Assembly: GCF_036965045.1 (NCBI RefSeq)
Contig: NZ_JBALOV010000039.1
Location: forward strand, 1-64,000
Length of the DNA stretch: 64,000 nt
Direction of reading: 5' to 3'
Source of the DNA: Ferdinandcohnia sp036965045
GTDB taxonomy: Bacteria > Bacillota > Bacilli > Bacillales > Bacillaceae_L
The position numbers were made by a program, and so were the translations under genes. The notes under the pieces were generated by a model. That model had not been told where the DNA came from and made no database searches. It worked only from the letters and a program-made list of their open reading frames with translations. This document shows positions 8,310-17,656 of this stretch, piece after piece (the stretch's first letter is position 1; the number at the start of each line of letters is the position of its first letter).

Positions 8310-9074
8310 TTATAAAAACGATTTTATATCATAAACATGGCCATTGATTAATTCCTGATTGAAGACGAGGTCTAGGATTACACCTGCAACAAATTCAGGC
8401 GATCTTAGCATCCCCTTCTCATTGAATTCAATAAATTGCTCAACCTCTGTGAAGTCCTCTTTTTTTGTCTTTCGAATCACCTCTTGCATATCCGTATCCA
8501 TGACACCAGGTGAAAATGAAATCATCGTTACTGGGTGCTCAGCTGTTTCCTGTTCAAAACCAACTGATTTTGTAAACATATCGATTCCTGCTTTTGTAGA
8601 AGAGTATGCAGTCCATCCATATCTCGCACGGTTAGCAGCACCTGATGAGATATTCACAATCACCTTTTTCGTCGCAAACGAAGACGTATTCCGAATGAAA
8701 TATGAACTTAAGAGCATTGGCGCTAACAGATTAACATGAATATTTTCCGTTAGTTCTCTTGGACTTGCTTTTCCAATTGGTTTAATTGGATCAATTATTC
8801 CGGCATTGTTTACTAAGTAAATTCCTTCTGCATTTGAAAAGTCAATGGATGAAAAAATTCGTTCCATTACTTTTTCAATTTCTTCTGACTTTTGGAGATC
8901 ACAAGAAAAATAATAAAGATTGATGCCTTTTTCAAATGCTATTTCCTTTAATTCATTATTTTGCTTTCTTGAAATGCAAAACAAAGTGTGGTTCTTGTCC
9001 AAAATTTGTTTTACGATGGATTCTCCTAATCCCCTAGATGTACCAGTAATTATAAAATATTTCAAAGAAGACAC
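8310..9074 (-). CDS. yueD: Short-chain dehydrogenase, (S)-benzoin-forming benzil reductase type
   Basis: A 254-residue SDR with the NADP-binding TGTSRGLGESI, the NNAG motif, the catalytic serine in NISSGAANR and YxxxK as Y-SSTK. The arrangement and the GIIDPIKPIG stretch match Bacillus YueD, known to reduce benzil to (S)-benzoin; the natural substrate is unknown. It stands as a single gene with its own terminator, downstream of the first germination operon with no clear terminator between, so some read-through is possible. Confidence 0.82.
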   Translation of the reverse strand: MSSLKYFIITGTSRGLGESIVKQILDKNHTLFCISRKQNNELKEIAFEKGINLYYFSCDLQKSEEIEKVMERIFSSIDFSNAEGIYLVNNAGIIDPIKPIGKASPRELTENIHVNLLAPMLLSSYFIRNTSSFATKKVIVNISSGAANRARYGWTAYSSTKAGIDMFTKSVGFEQETAEHPVTMISFSPGVMDTDMQEVIRKTKKEDFTEVEQFIEFNEKGMLRSPEFVAGVILDLVFNQELINGHVYDIKSFL

Positions 9075-9152
9075 TCCTATTAACTTTTATCTTGCTACTT
9101 ACAAAAAGTATAACATACCCCTAATAAATAAAGGCAAGCATATAACCTTTTC

Positions 9153-10235
9153 TTATTCAATAATACCCGTTTCGGTTAATTCTACCTCTACGTGAACATC
9201 TATTTGCATATTAGGATAATCACGCTTCCATTTTTCATAATCTAAACCACGAGTTGAATGTCTGGCTATATATCCAATCCCAACTGGATCAATATTTTTC
9301 TCTTGAAAATCTTTCAACATTGCTTCAGACTTCTCTTTAATGGTGCTCCCAAGTTCCTCAATGATCTCCTTGATCACTTTAGGGGTTGTTTTTTGACCAC
9401 TAAATTCGCTTAAGATACCTTGAAACTTAATCGTAATGTTTACCTTTGGATCCCCGTGTATATCTTCAATCTTTATTTTTCTTTTTGATTTGATCCGCCT
9501 AATAGATGCATACTCATCGGTCTCTCTTAATCGAATTGTATAAGCACCTTCTCCATAATTTTGCACCAATGCTTTAAAGAAGAACAAATCTGGTTCATCA
9601 ATTTTCGATACTAATTTCCCATGCTGAAATAATCCAAGTCCAGTAATCTCCATCTTATCAGATAGCAATTTTAACATGGGGAGGTAGGGGTCCATCCCTT
9701 CCATGTAATGTCTATACATAAACGTATGAAGATCAGACCTTGGCAAATCTCGTTTTTCAATATTATGTTGTAACAAAATCGATAGGTATTCCCCTGTACC
9801 CCTGTTACCTAAATTTTTTTCTAGAACATCCTTTGTCTTTCCTTCTATAATGGCTAAATTAATTTTTGACCCAATACTCGCATCTCGTTGAAGGGCGTCA
9901 ATATACCGAAGTATTCCATTCTTTGCAAGCTCATCCTCGTACAATACAACACGTACAGCACCTGTAACTAATGGATCAGCTGATTTTTTTTGTAAAACCG
10001 TAATAATTTCTTTAGCTAGAAATGATTCGCCAGTGAAGCTAGCATTATCAATACTTTTATCCGCCTTAAAAACAGGGATAACGGCTGTTCCATTCACTTT
10101 TTGCCCTTCAGCTCGATCAAATCCAACAGCTGCCACCATATTAATTTCATCAATAATTTCCACAGATATCCTGCCATAAACAATTGTTACAATTATAATG
10201 GCACATATTGCAATTCCCATAAGCATCTTTTTCAT
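9153..10235 (-). CDS. Ger(x)C family germinant receptor C subunit without lipobox
   Basis: A 360-residue C-subunit homologue of spore germinant receptors (GerAC/GerBC family). These normally are lipoproteins on the inner spore membrane. The early EINMVAAVGFDRAEG and the C-terminal GRTR-like ending YPNMQIDVHVEVELTETG fit the family. The N-terminus is a hydrophobic stretch (residues 4-20), but where other members have LSGCWD there is YGRISVEIID, so no cysteine for lipidation exists. It would stay attached by an uncleaved signal anchor (inferred). It overlaps the B-subunit gene by 4 bases. Confidence 0.85.
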   Translation of the reverse strand: MKKMLMGIAICAIIIVTIVYGRISVEIIDEINMVAAVGFDRAEGQKVNGTAVIPVFKADKSIDNASFTGESFLAKEIITVLQKKSADPLVTGAVRVVLYEDELAKNGILRYIDALQRDASIGSKINLAIIEGKTKDVLEKNLGNRGTGEYLSILLQHNIEKRDLPRSDLHTFMYRHYMEGMDPYLPMLKLLSDKMEITGLGLFQHGKLVSKIDEPDLFFFKALVQNYGEGAYTIRLRETDEYASIRRIKSKRKIKIEDIHGDPKVNITIKFQGILSEFSGQKTTPKVIKEIIEELGSTIKEKSEAMLKDFQEKNIDPVGIGYIARHSTRGLDYEKWKRDYPNMQIDVHVEVELTETGIIE

Positions 10236-11323
10236 TTTTTCTCCCTCAGTTTTCGAATGACTAGTGTAATGATGAAAAGGAATGGAATGTAAGCAAAGTT
10301 ATAATAGAAACCAAAATTTGATAGGTAATTACTAAGCATGTCTATATCATGTCGTGTTTTAAAAAAACTGCTCACAACTAAAATCACCGGCATTATCAAA
10401 AGTACAGCTTTTCGTTGTTGGACTGAAAATACTTTTTTCATTCCCCTGCTTGCCCCCCAGATGGCAATACAAATATTAGGAAGAATCACAAGAAACCATG
10501 ATGCTATTCCAATATATTCGAAGCGTTCCACAAAGGGCATGTTGATGCTTTTAAACATTGTTAGTGTGGCCCAAATTATTTTATCAAGTTGGTTTTTGCT
10601 AAAATACATGATTGCCGTAATTGAAGCGATTAGATATAAACACGTAGTGGCTAAGACTCCAAGATGGGCCCATTTCTGAGATTTCTCTGGATTTTTCACA
10701 AATGGATAAAAGAGCAATAGCGTCTCAAATCCTAAAATACTCAAGGTCATTTGCTTTGTAGCTTGTGCTATTTCGGATAATGAATGATTCATGATTGGTA
10801 CTAAATTTCGCACATGTCCATAATCTAAAGGGAAAAAAATCAATAAAATGATATACCCTGGCAGAACTATACTAAAAAAACTAATACCCGTTACGGTTCT
10901 AAAACCACCAGAGACGATATAATAAGTGAGAGCCATTGTGAAAAAACCAAAGATCCAGCCATTAAATTCAGGAAACATCCATACCTGAACAACCTCAACA
11001 TAGGTACGTAAAACAGTCACCGCTAAAACAATTAAGTAGACAATAAATAGTAGGCTAAATAAACCTCCTATCCATTTTCCGAAAATTTCTTTATGAACAT
11101 CAACAATATCCCCCTTTGAAGGATTTAAAATTTTATAGATCATCCACACTATAATGTGTACAGCCACCCCTGATAAAATGACGGAAATCCAACTATCATA
11201 CCCAGCCATTTTTGTTATAATTCGCTGGAATCCAAGTATTCCCACCCCTACTTGCATGGAATGGATTAGAAAAAACACCAAAAATGGAGAAATTAAAAAT
11301 GGTTCTTTAATTCTATCCATCAC
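10232..11323 (-). CDS. GerAB/GerB family germinant receptor permease subunit
   Basis: A 363-residue membrane protein of the amino acid-polyamine transporter superfamily with about ten transmembrane helices; it is the B subunit that carries the germinant-binding pocket. QVGVGILGFQR near the start corresponds to the unwound helix 1 of APC proteins. The likely start is the second Met (MDRIKEPF). It lies 18 bases after the A gene and overlaps the C gene by four bases. The ligand, probably an amino acid or sugar, cannot be deduced. Confidence 0.9.
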   Translation of the reverse strand: MMDRIKEPFLISPFLVFFLIHSMQVGVGILGFQRIITKMAGYDSWISVILSGVAVHIIVWMIYKILNPSKGDIVDVHKEIFGKWIGGLFSLLFIVYLIVLAVTVLRTYVEVVQVWMFPEFNGWIFGFFTMALTYYIVSGGFRTVTGISFFSIVLPGYIILLIFFPLDYGHVRNLVPIMNHSLSEIAQATKQMTLSILGFETLLLFYPFVKNPEKSQKWAHLGVLATTCLYLIASITAIMYFSKNQLDKIIWATLTMFKSINMPFVERFEYIGIASWFLVILPNICIAIWGASRGMKKVFSVQQRKAVLLIMPVILVVSSFFKTRHDIDMLSNYLSNFGFYYNFAYIPFLFIITLVIRKLREKK

Positions 11324-11341
11324 TGCAACTCCTTAGTTTGA

Positions 11342-12826
11342 CTACTCATCAATATCTTTTTTCGCCTCTGCTTTTTTTTGATTAAATCGTTTCGTGTCTT
11401 CCGGACGAACGTAGGTTGGACGCTTTGACAGTTTTGAATAAGGTAATCGAACAAATGCATCTTTTAGATCTCTCACCCGTATTGGGTAAATTGGTTCTAA
11501 AAATGGTCTTCCTAACGATGTTAAACGAATTAAATGTGTCAATAAAAAACAGAAACATATAACAATTCCTAATAAACCCCATAGCTGCGCAAAAAGAAGA
11601 AAAGGAAATCGAATGATACGGATTGTGTTACCCATTGTATAAACAGGTGTTGTAAATGATGCGAGTGCAGCAAGTGCAATCATAATGAGTAAAACATTAC
11701 TCGTAAGTCCTGCTTCAACAGATGCCGTTCCAATCACGATACCGCCCACGATACCGATTGTCTGACCAACCTTGGCAGGCAGCCTTGCTCCAGCCTCACG
11801 GAGTAGCTCAATGACTATTTCTAAAAACAATGCCTCTAAAATCGGTGGTAACGGAACCTCCCGTCTTGATATAACTAAGGTTGCCAGCAAATCACGAGGA
11901 ATTAACTCATGATGGTAGGTAAGAACGGCCACATATACAGGTGTTATTAAGATGGAAAAGACAACTGAAAAAAGTCGAAGCATACGTACAAACGATGCAA
12001 TATACCAATTCATAAAATAGTCTTCAAACGATGAAAAAAACTCAACAAGGGTAGTCGGTGAAATCACGGCTTGAGGCGACCCCTCGGATAGGATCACTAC
12101 TTTTCCCTCTACTAATACAGATGCGACTCGGTCTGGACGTTCCGTTTCAAGCATTTGCGGAAACGGGGAGTACGTATTATCAGCAATCATTTGCGAAATA
12201 AAGGAACTGTCACTTATTGAATCGATCTCAACATCACTGATTCTCTGTAAAACGGTTTGTACATTTTCCTTTTCAACAATATCCTCTATATAGAGGATTG
12301 CTACTTTCGTCTTTGATAACTTCCCAACAGTAAGTTCTTTCACACGTAATTCTGGTACAGGCAATCGTTTTCGAATCAGGTTTAAATTTGTATCCAGGGA
12401 CTCTACAAATGCCTCTTTTGGACCATTTACACTAAATTCTACCTCTGGAGTGTTGACCGATCTTTTTTCAAATTTCACAGCATCGATAAGCGCACAGTAG
12501 CTATCATTTTTATGAAATTGAATCATGATACTGCCTTGTAAAATCTTATTTTCTATTTCCTCAGTTTTTTTTGAAATCACAATTTCCTTATTTGGAATAA
12601 TGGCTTTAAGATCCCGAATCGAATAGATTTTCATATAAAGTAAATAAGGAAGAATCTGTTCGTTGAGAGTTTGTGTATCAATAATATTGCGCTGATAACA
12701 AATCCAATATGGACGATTCGCTTGGCTATTAAATTGGCAAATAAAGTCTTGTGATTTTCGAAAGGTTTGATAAATTTCCTCGGTTAATGGAGGTTTTTTA
12801 TGATCTTTTTTAAACCAATTTGCCAT
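11342..12826 (-). CDS. GerA family germinant receptor A subunit
   Basis: A 494-residue A subunit, which oligomerises into a membrane channel in the dormant spore. The soluble N-terminal half has two sub-domains with VKELTVGKLSKTKVAILYIEDI; the SPFPQ..TERPD block and EGSPQAVISP precede about five membrane helices. EVPLPPILEALFLEIVIELLREAGARLP is the family hallmark in the membrane part. The start is the ATG after AAAGGGAGAT; a long upstream extension in frame has no ribosome site. It is first gene of an A-B-C operon, expected under forespore sigma-G control (knowledge of the family), divergent from a protease gene. Confidence 0.92.
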   Translation of the reverse strand: MANWFKKDHKKPPLTEEIYQTFRKSQDFICQFNSQANRPYWICYQRNIIDTQTLNEQILPYLLYMKIYSIRDLKAIIPNKEIVISKKTEEIENKILQGSIMIQFHKNDSYCALIDAVKFEKRSVNTPEVEFSVNGPKEAFVESLDTNLNLIRKRLPVPELRVKELTVGKLSKTKVAILYIEDIVEKENVQTVLQRISDVEIDSISDSSFISQMIADNTYSPFPQMLETERPDRVASVLVEGKVVILSEGSPQAVISPTTLVEFFSSFEDYFMNWYIASFVRMLRLFSVVFSILITPVYVAVLTYHHELIPRDLLATLVISRREVPLPPILEALFLEIVIELLREAGARLPAKVGQTIGIVGGIVIGTASVEAGLTSNVLLIMIALAALASFTTPVYTMGNTIRIIRFPFLLFAQLWGLLGIVICFCFLLTHLIRLTSLGRPFLEPIYPIRVRDLKDAFVRLPYSKLSKRPTYVRPEDTKRFNQKKAEAKKDIDE

Positions 12827-13014
12827 CGCTATCTCCCTTTTTGCTATAACAAGTTCTTTTTTTTCCACATCTATCCTTCTGTTAGTTATTCCTTGAAATG
12901 TATGGAATTTATGCATGGAATTTCTAGTTATGTTGAAATTATTGGAATGAAAACAAAGCATGAAAGAAGATAAAGGGCAAGATACTAAAAGAAAAGTGTG
13001 TTGAGGTGATATAG

Positions 13015-14394
13015 ATGTGGAATAAAAAAAGAATTGCGATTGTGGCATTGGTTATCACAATTGGACTTACGTTATTTGTTTCTTTTTCTTACTTTAATGA
13101 TAAGGATAAGATGGGGCCTAAATCATTTTCTTCCCCGAACAGTCCTTTGCATGCAGAAAATGAAACAATAGATACATCTCCTCAAATTATGAATGTGGAC
13201 TCGATTCAGCTATATAATAATGTTCAAAAACAATTAGACAAACATGAAGAAATTGATGTTATTGACCATAATGGCAAGGACAAGAGTCATTATCATCATC
13301 ACCAAGTCATTGTTGATTTTAAAAACCATCTTACCCAAGATGAAATTAAACAAATTGAAAAAGATATTCAAGGTAAGCTATTACGTAAACTTGATTCATC
13401 TTATATTTTTGAATCAAAGAACTTGAAAACGCCTGAAATGATTTCGTATTTCGACAAAATGAAGAATGTTGAGTTCGCTGAACCAAATTATATTTTAATG
13501 CAGAACCAACAGCACCCAAATGACCTCTTATACAATGACTTTCAATGGAATTTACGAATGATTGATTCGGAAAATGGCTGGGGAATTACACAAGGCTCAG
13601 ATCAGGTAAAAATTGCGATTGTTGATACTGGTGTAGATTTGGATCATCCTGACCTTGTAAATCGAATCGCGGGAGGGTATAACGTCCTTAAAGATAATAA
13701 TGTTCCGGATGATGATAATGGACATGGTACACATGTTGCCGGAATTATTGCCTCTCAAACAAATAATCACGAAGGAACAGCAGGAATCACATGGTTTAAT
13801 CCGATCATGCCGGTTAAAGTGATGGGCTCTGATGGATATGGTTCTACCTTTGATATTGCCCGTGGCATCATTTGGGCAACTGATCATGGGGCAGATGTCA
13901 TTAACCTTAGCCTCGGTAACTACCAGGGGTCAAAGTTGTTAAAACAAGCGGTGGATTATGCATATCGACATGACGTTGTAATGGTTGCGGCATCAGGTAA
14001 TGATAATTCAAGCCAGCCCAGCTATCCTTCAGCTTATCCTCAAGTATTAAGTGTTGCAGCCGTTGATTTAAACGGAGACAAAGCGGATTTTTCGAATTAT
14101 GGCGATTATATTGATGTGGCTGCACCAGGTGTAACGATACCAAGTACCTATATTGATGAGCAATATGCTGCCCTTTCAGGTACCTCAATGGCTGCACCAC
14201 ATGTTGCTGCTCTTGCTGCTTTAATGCGTTCAATAAACCCAAACCTTTCGAATAAAGAAATTATGGACATGATCAAAGCAACGAGCTTGGACCTTGGTAA
14301 AGCTGGGAAGGATATTTACTTTGGAGAAGGACTTATTGATATCGTCCAAGCTTTACAACAGGCAAAGCAAGGTGCAAATTTGAAAACGCAATAA
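13015..14394 (+). CDS. Subtilisin-like S8 family serine protease
   Basis: A 459-residue secreted or membrane-anchored protease. A hydrophobic segment at residues 6-26 is signal or anchor. A His-rich patch (SHYHHH, 91-96) precedes an inhibitor-I9-like propeptide (about 97-165). The catalytic domain holds Asp204 (VDTGVD), His237 (NGHGTHVAG), oxyanion Asn329 (ASGND) and Ser391 (SGTSMAAPH), so it should be active. It has a GAGGTGAT ribosome site and its own terminator. It is divergent from the germinant receptor operon; a role in spore or wall protein processing is only a guess. Confidence 0.93.
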   Translation: MWNKKRIAIVALVITIGLTLFVSFSYFNDKDKMGPKSFSSPNSPLHAENETIDTSPQIMNVDSIQLYNNVQKQLDKHEEIDVIDHNGKDKSHYHHHQVIVDFKNHLTQDEIKQIEKDIQGKLLRKLDSSYIFESKNLKTPEMISYFDKMKNVEFAEPNYILMQNQQHPNDLLYNDFQWNLRMIDSENGWGITQGSDQVKIAIVDTGVDLDHPDLVNRIAGGYNVLKDNNVPDDDNGHGTHVAGIIASQTNNHEGTAGITWFNPIMPVKVMGSDGYGSTFDIARGIIWATDHGADVINLSLGNYQGSKLLKQAVDYAYRHDVVMVAASGNDNSSQPSYPSAYPQVLSVAAVDLNGDKADFSNYGDYIDVAAPGVTIPSTYIDEQYAALSGTSMAAPHVAALAALMRSINPNLSNKEIMDMIKATSLDLGKAGKDIYFGEGLIDIVQALQQAKQGANLKTQ

Positions 14395-14396
14395 GC

Positions 14397-14424
14397 AAAA
14401 AGTGGGTAACCCCCACTTTTTTAC
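14397..14424 (+). terminator. Terminator of S8 protease gene
   Basis: AAAAAGTGGG (14397-14406) pairs with CCCACTTTTTT (14412-14422) across a short loop, followed by T residues. Confidence 0.85.
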
Positions 14425-14497
14425 TTTTTCACATTCATATTCCATTTGATAATGGATAGGATAAAAGATAAATTGACAAAAATGAGGTTTTCGGTAA

Positions 14498-16207
14498 ATG
14501 GAGGAAAGACAATTGTCTCATACTGGAACTCTAAAACGAAGTGAGTATCGTCTTATCATCGCTGCATTTTTACTCATCATCATTTTTGTATCTCCGTATT
14601 TTATTCTTGGAGAGAATGCTCATTTAAGAGTTCATGACAATTTAGATTCGAACCTGGCATGGTATCGTGTTCTTGCTCAAAGCAATCAAATGCTTGGACC
14701 AGTCGATGCGACGATCCCCCAAATTATTAATGGCAATCTCCAAAGAGGTGCATTTGGTACAGAATTAAGCGGAATTGTTTGGTTGCATGTCTTTTTTCCC
14801 CCGATGGTAGCATATGGTCTTAGCCAGCTTATTACTAGGATCTTTGCATTTCTCGGGATGTTCTTGTTATTAAAAAAACATTTTCTGCCAAATAAAGAAT
14901 GGTCCTGGATTCGGGTTGGGGTCTCATTAGCTTTTGCTCTTACACCCTTTTGGCCATCTGGAATGCTAAGTACACTTGGAATGCCATTAGCACTTTGGGC
15001 ACTGCTTAATATCCGAGCAGGTGAGAAATCATGGGTGAACTGGCTGACCCTCACCTTACTCCCGCTCTATGCGAGTATCGTGCTTGGCTTTTTCTTTTTT
15101 ATAAGCGCAATGGGAATCTTATGGATTGTCGATGGTATACGTGGCAAAGGCTGGAACCTTCGTTTTTTATGGGGACTCATCTATTTTACGTTGATATTTA
15201 TGGCAGTCGAATACAGACTTGTATACTCCTTTCTGTTTATGGACGAACCGAACAGTCGTGATGAATATTTTCATGCTCGATTATCATTTCTTCGTGCTTT
15301 ACGACTTTCCCTGAAAAATTATGTCCTTGGTCATACCCATGTAATGAGTGTCCATGGCTTAATCATTTTGCCCGTAACCTTCATTGCTTTAAATATTGTA
15401 CTGATAAAGAAGCAGTGGAAACAAGAAAAGGTATTCCTTTTTCTACATATCTTTAATGCAGCGTTATCGATTTGGTATGCATTTTGGTTTTATGAAGGCT
15501 GGGTTCCATTAACGGAACGTTTTCATTTTCTAAACACCTTTAATTTTGCACGATACCATTTTCTTAGACCCATGGTGATCTATGTTTTATTTGCGATTTC
15601 ATTAAAAATCCTCTGGGAGTATCGAAATGGTTGGAAGTGGGCTTGTTTGGCCTTTATCGCTGCACAATTATTTTTTGTGGGGGCTTTTAATGAGGAAATT
15701 GTCTATAAAAAGAAGCCGTCCTTTCAACAGTTTTTTGCTGAAAAACAATTTGAAGATATCAAAACATATATTGGGTTACCACAAGAAGGATACCGTGTTG
15801 CAAGCATCGGTCTCCATCCAGCCATCGCTCAATTTAATGGATTTTACACCCTTGACACATACAATAATTTTTATCCTCTTTCCTATAAACATCAGTTTCG
15901 AGAAATTATTGAAAAGGAATTAGACAAGGATCCAAAATTACGGGAATACTTTGATGAATGGGGTGGCCGCTGTTACATTTTTTTAGATGAGCTCGGTAAG
16001 CATTATATGTTCAAAAAGACGTCAAAAAAAGAAATTAAGAAAATGGACCTGAATATGCAGGCATTTTACGATATGGGAGGAAGGTATATTTTTTCGTCAT
16101 TGCCTATTAAAAATGCCGCAAAAAATAGCCTTGAACTCGAGAAAACGTTCGATTCACCTGAATCTGCATGGAGGATTTATTTATATCGGGTGTCAGTTAC
16201 TGAATAA
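14498..16207 (+). CDS. ykoS: DUF6044 polytopic membrane protein (YkoS-like), probable GT-C type
   Basis: A 569-residue protein with around a dozen membrane helices and a soluble C-terminal domain (about residues 410-569). An early RVHDNLDSNLAWYR segment sits on the outer loop after helix 1, where GT-C glycosyltransferases carry acidic catalytic motifs. It is first in a three-gene set with a YkoT-like polyprenyl-glycosyltransferase and a GtrA flippase-like protein, as in B. subtilis ykoS-ykoT. Inferred role: moving a lipid-linked sugar to a wall or membrane acceptor outside the cell. The start could also be the TTG at 14513, which has the better spaced GGAGG. Confidence 0.75.
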   Translation: MEERQLSHTGTLKRSEYRLIIAAFLLIIIFVSPYFILGENAHLRVHDNLDSNLAWYRVLAQSNQMLGPVDATIPQIINGNLQRGAFGTELSGIVWLHVFFPPMVAYGLSQLITRIFAFLGMFLLLKKHFLPNKEWSWIRVGVSLAFALTPFWPSGMLSTLGMPLALWALLNIRAGEKSWVNWLTLTLLPLYASIVLGFFFFISAMGILWIVDGIRGKGWNLRFLWGLIYFTLIFMAVEYRLVYSFLFMDEPNSRDEYFHARLSFLRALRLSLKNYVLGHTHVMSVHGLIILPVTFIALNIVLIKKQWKQEKVFLFLHIFNAALSIWYAFWFYEGWVPLTERFHFLNTFNFARYHFLRPMVIYVLFAISLKILWEYRNGWKWACLAFIAAQLFFVGAFNEEIVYKKKPSFQQFFAEKQFEDIKTYIGLPQEGYRVASIGLHPAIAQFNGFYTLDTYNNFYPLSYKHQFREIIEKELDKDPKLREYFDEWGGRCYIFLDELGKHYMFKKTSKKEIKKMDLNMQAFYDMGGRYIFSSLPIKNAAKNSLELEKTFDSPESAWRIYLYRVSVTE

Positions 16208-16228
16208 AAACTATTAGGGGGATTCATC

Positions 16229-17260
16229 ATGAATGCACCAATACTTACTATTGTCGTCCCTTGCTACAATGAAGAAGAAGTCCTTCCGGAAACGATGAAG
16301 CAGCTTCGAACCCTATTAGATGAGCTTATTACAGATAGGCTCGTTTCAGAAAAAAGCAGACTTTTGTTTGTCGATGATGGCAGCAAGGATCAAACCTGGA
16401 CGATTATTTATAAAAAAGGATTAGAGGACCATACGATTAAAGGGCTAAAACTTGCGCGAAATGTCGGACACCAAAATGCTTTACTGGCAGGTCTATTTGC
16501 TGCAAAACGCGGGTCCGATTGTCTCGTTTCGATTGATGCTGATCTGCAGGATGATATTGCTGTGATTCGCGAGTTTCTGAATCGATTCTCTGAAGGCTAT
16601 GAAGTCGTATATGGAGTGAGAAAAGAACGCAAGACCGATACCTTTTTTAAAAAACATACCGCTCAAGGCTTTTATAAATTAATGCAATTCATGGGTGTAA
16701 ACCTTGTTTATAACCATGCTGATTACCGGTTAATGAGTAGACGAGCAGTGGAAGCACTTGAACAATTTGATGAGAGCAATCTCTTCTTACGCGGAGTTGT
16801 TCCTCTTGTTGGCTTTCAATCCACTTCTGTTTTTTATGATCGGAAGGAACGGATGGCAGGAGAAACGAAATACCCATTGCGGAAAATGCTCTCATTTGCG
16901 CTTGATGGGATTACATCATTTAGTGTTGCACCGATTCGCTTTATTTCCTTAGTCGGGTTTCTCTCCTTTTTTATCAGCCTTGTATTCGGAGGATACTTTT
17001 TTTATTTAAAATTTAGTGGACAAACGACGACAGGCTGGACCTCAATGATTATGTCGATATGGTTAATTGGTGGACTGCAATTGATTGCATTAGGTTTCAT
17101 TGGAGAATATATCGGGAAGATCTATAAGGAGACGAAACGACGTCCCAAATTTGTTGTTGATATTGACACATATAATTTGGCGGTTCCAGAACAAGAGTCT
17201 TTTGCTCCAGAAGAGGGTGAACTCTTGATTGATTACAACCCACTTTCTGAAACCAACTAA
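16229..17260 (+). CDS. ykoT: Polyprenyl-phosphate glycosyltransferase, GT2 (YkoT/GtrB type)
   Basis: A 343-residue family 2 glycosyltransferase: TIVVPCYNEEEVLPET at the start, the nucleotide-binding VDDGSKD, the metal-binding SIDADLQDD, and two membrane helices near residues 235-305. This layout is that of GtrB/CsbB/DPM1-like enzymes that load a sugar from a nucleotide donor onto undecaprenyl phosphate at the inner membrane face. The gene follows the YkoS-like gene by 21 bases with an AGGGGG ribosome site and overlaps the GtrA gene by 32 bases. The sugar is unknown. Confidence 0.88.
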   Translation: MNAPILTIVVPCYNEEEVLPETMKQLRTLLDELITDRLVSEKSRLLFVDDGSKDQTWTIIYKKGLEDHTIKGLKLARNVGHQNALLAGLFAAKRGSDCLVSIDADLQDDIAVIREFLNRFSEGYEVVYGVRKERKTDTFFKKHTAQGFYKLMQFMGVNLVYNHADYRLMSRRAVEALEQFDESNLFLRGVVPLVGFQSTSVFYDRKERMAGETKYPLRKMLSFALDGITSFSVAPIRFISLVGFLSFFISLVFGGYFFYLKFSGQTTTGWTSMIMSIWLIGGLQLIALGFIGEYIGKIYKETKRRPKFVVDIDTYNLAVPEQESFAPEEGELLIDYNPLSETN

Positions 17261-17645
17261 TACATTTATTCGCTTCTTGCTCGTTGGGGTATTAAATACA
17301 CTTGTTGGGCTTTCAAGTATTTTTATGTTGCTACATGTAATTGGTCTTTCCTATTGGATATCGACCTTTCTTGGAAATTCGATTGGTGCGGTTGTAAGTT
17401 ATCAGCTAAATAGACGATTTACTTTTGCCAGTCATACAGCCATTGGCCGAAGTTTCCCCTTATTCGTTGCTGTGATTTTAGGCTGCTATTTTCTTTCATT
17501 TTCTATAAGCAAAATCGTGGCAAGTCTCATATTGGCCCATTATCCAAATGAGGCTGCCGTTTTACTGGGGACAGGTCTTTATACGATTATGAACTATCTC
17601 GGACAGAAATATATCGTATTCCAACCAAAAAAGCACTTAAACTAA
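17229..17645 (+). CDS. GtrA family membrane protein
   Basis: A 138-residue protein with four membrane helices. FIRFLLVGVLNTLVG in helix 1 and YQLNRRFTF after helix 2 are the GtrA family marks. GtrA proteins are thought to flip undecaprenyl-phosphate-linked sugars to the outer face. It overlaps the glycosyltransferase gene by 32 bases in another frame, implying coupled translation. With the two upstream genes it makes a load-flip-transfer module for envelope glycosylation (inferred). Its stop codon overlaps that of the convergent carboxypeptidase gene. Confidence 0.88.
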   Translation: MITTHFLKPTNTFIRFLLVGVLNTLVGLSSIFMLLHVIGLSYWISTFLGNSIGAVVSYQLNRRFTFASHTAIGRSFPLFVAVILGCYFLSFSISKIVASLILAHYPNEAAVLLGTGLYTIMNYLGQKYIVFQPKKHLN

Positions 17646-17656
17646 GTGCTTTTTTT
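17627..17656. terminator. Bidirectional terminator between gtrA and carboxypeptidase genes
   Basis: AAAAAAGCACTTA (17627-17639) pairs with TAAGTGCTTTTTTT (17643-17656) across a three-base loop. T tracts exist on both strands. Both stop codons (17643-17645 plus, 17642-17644 minus) lie in it. Confidence 0.92.

Noticed and set aside
9100..9152. AAGG..CCTT hairpin as terminator of the first germination operon
   Set aside because: The stem is only four pairs and no T tract follows on the minus strand.
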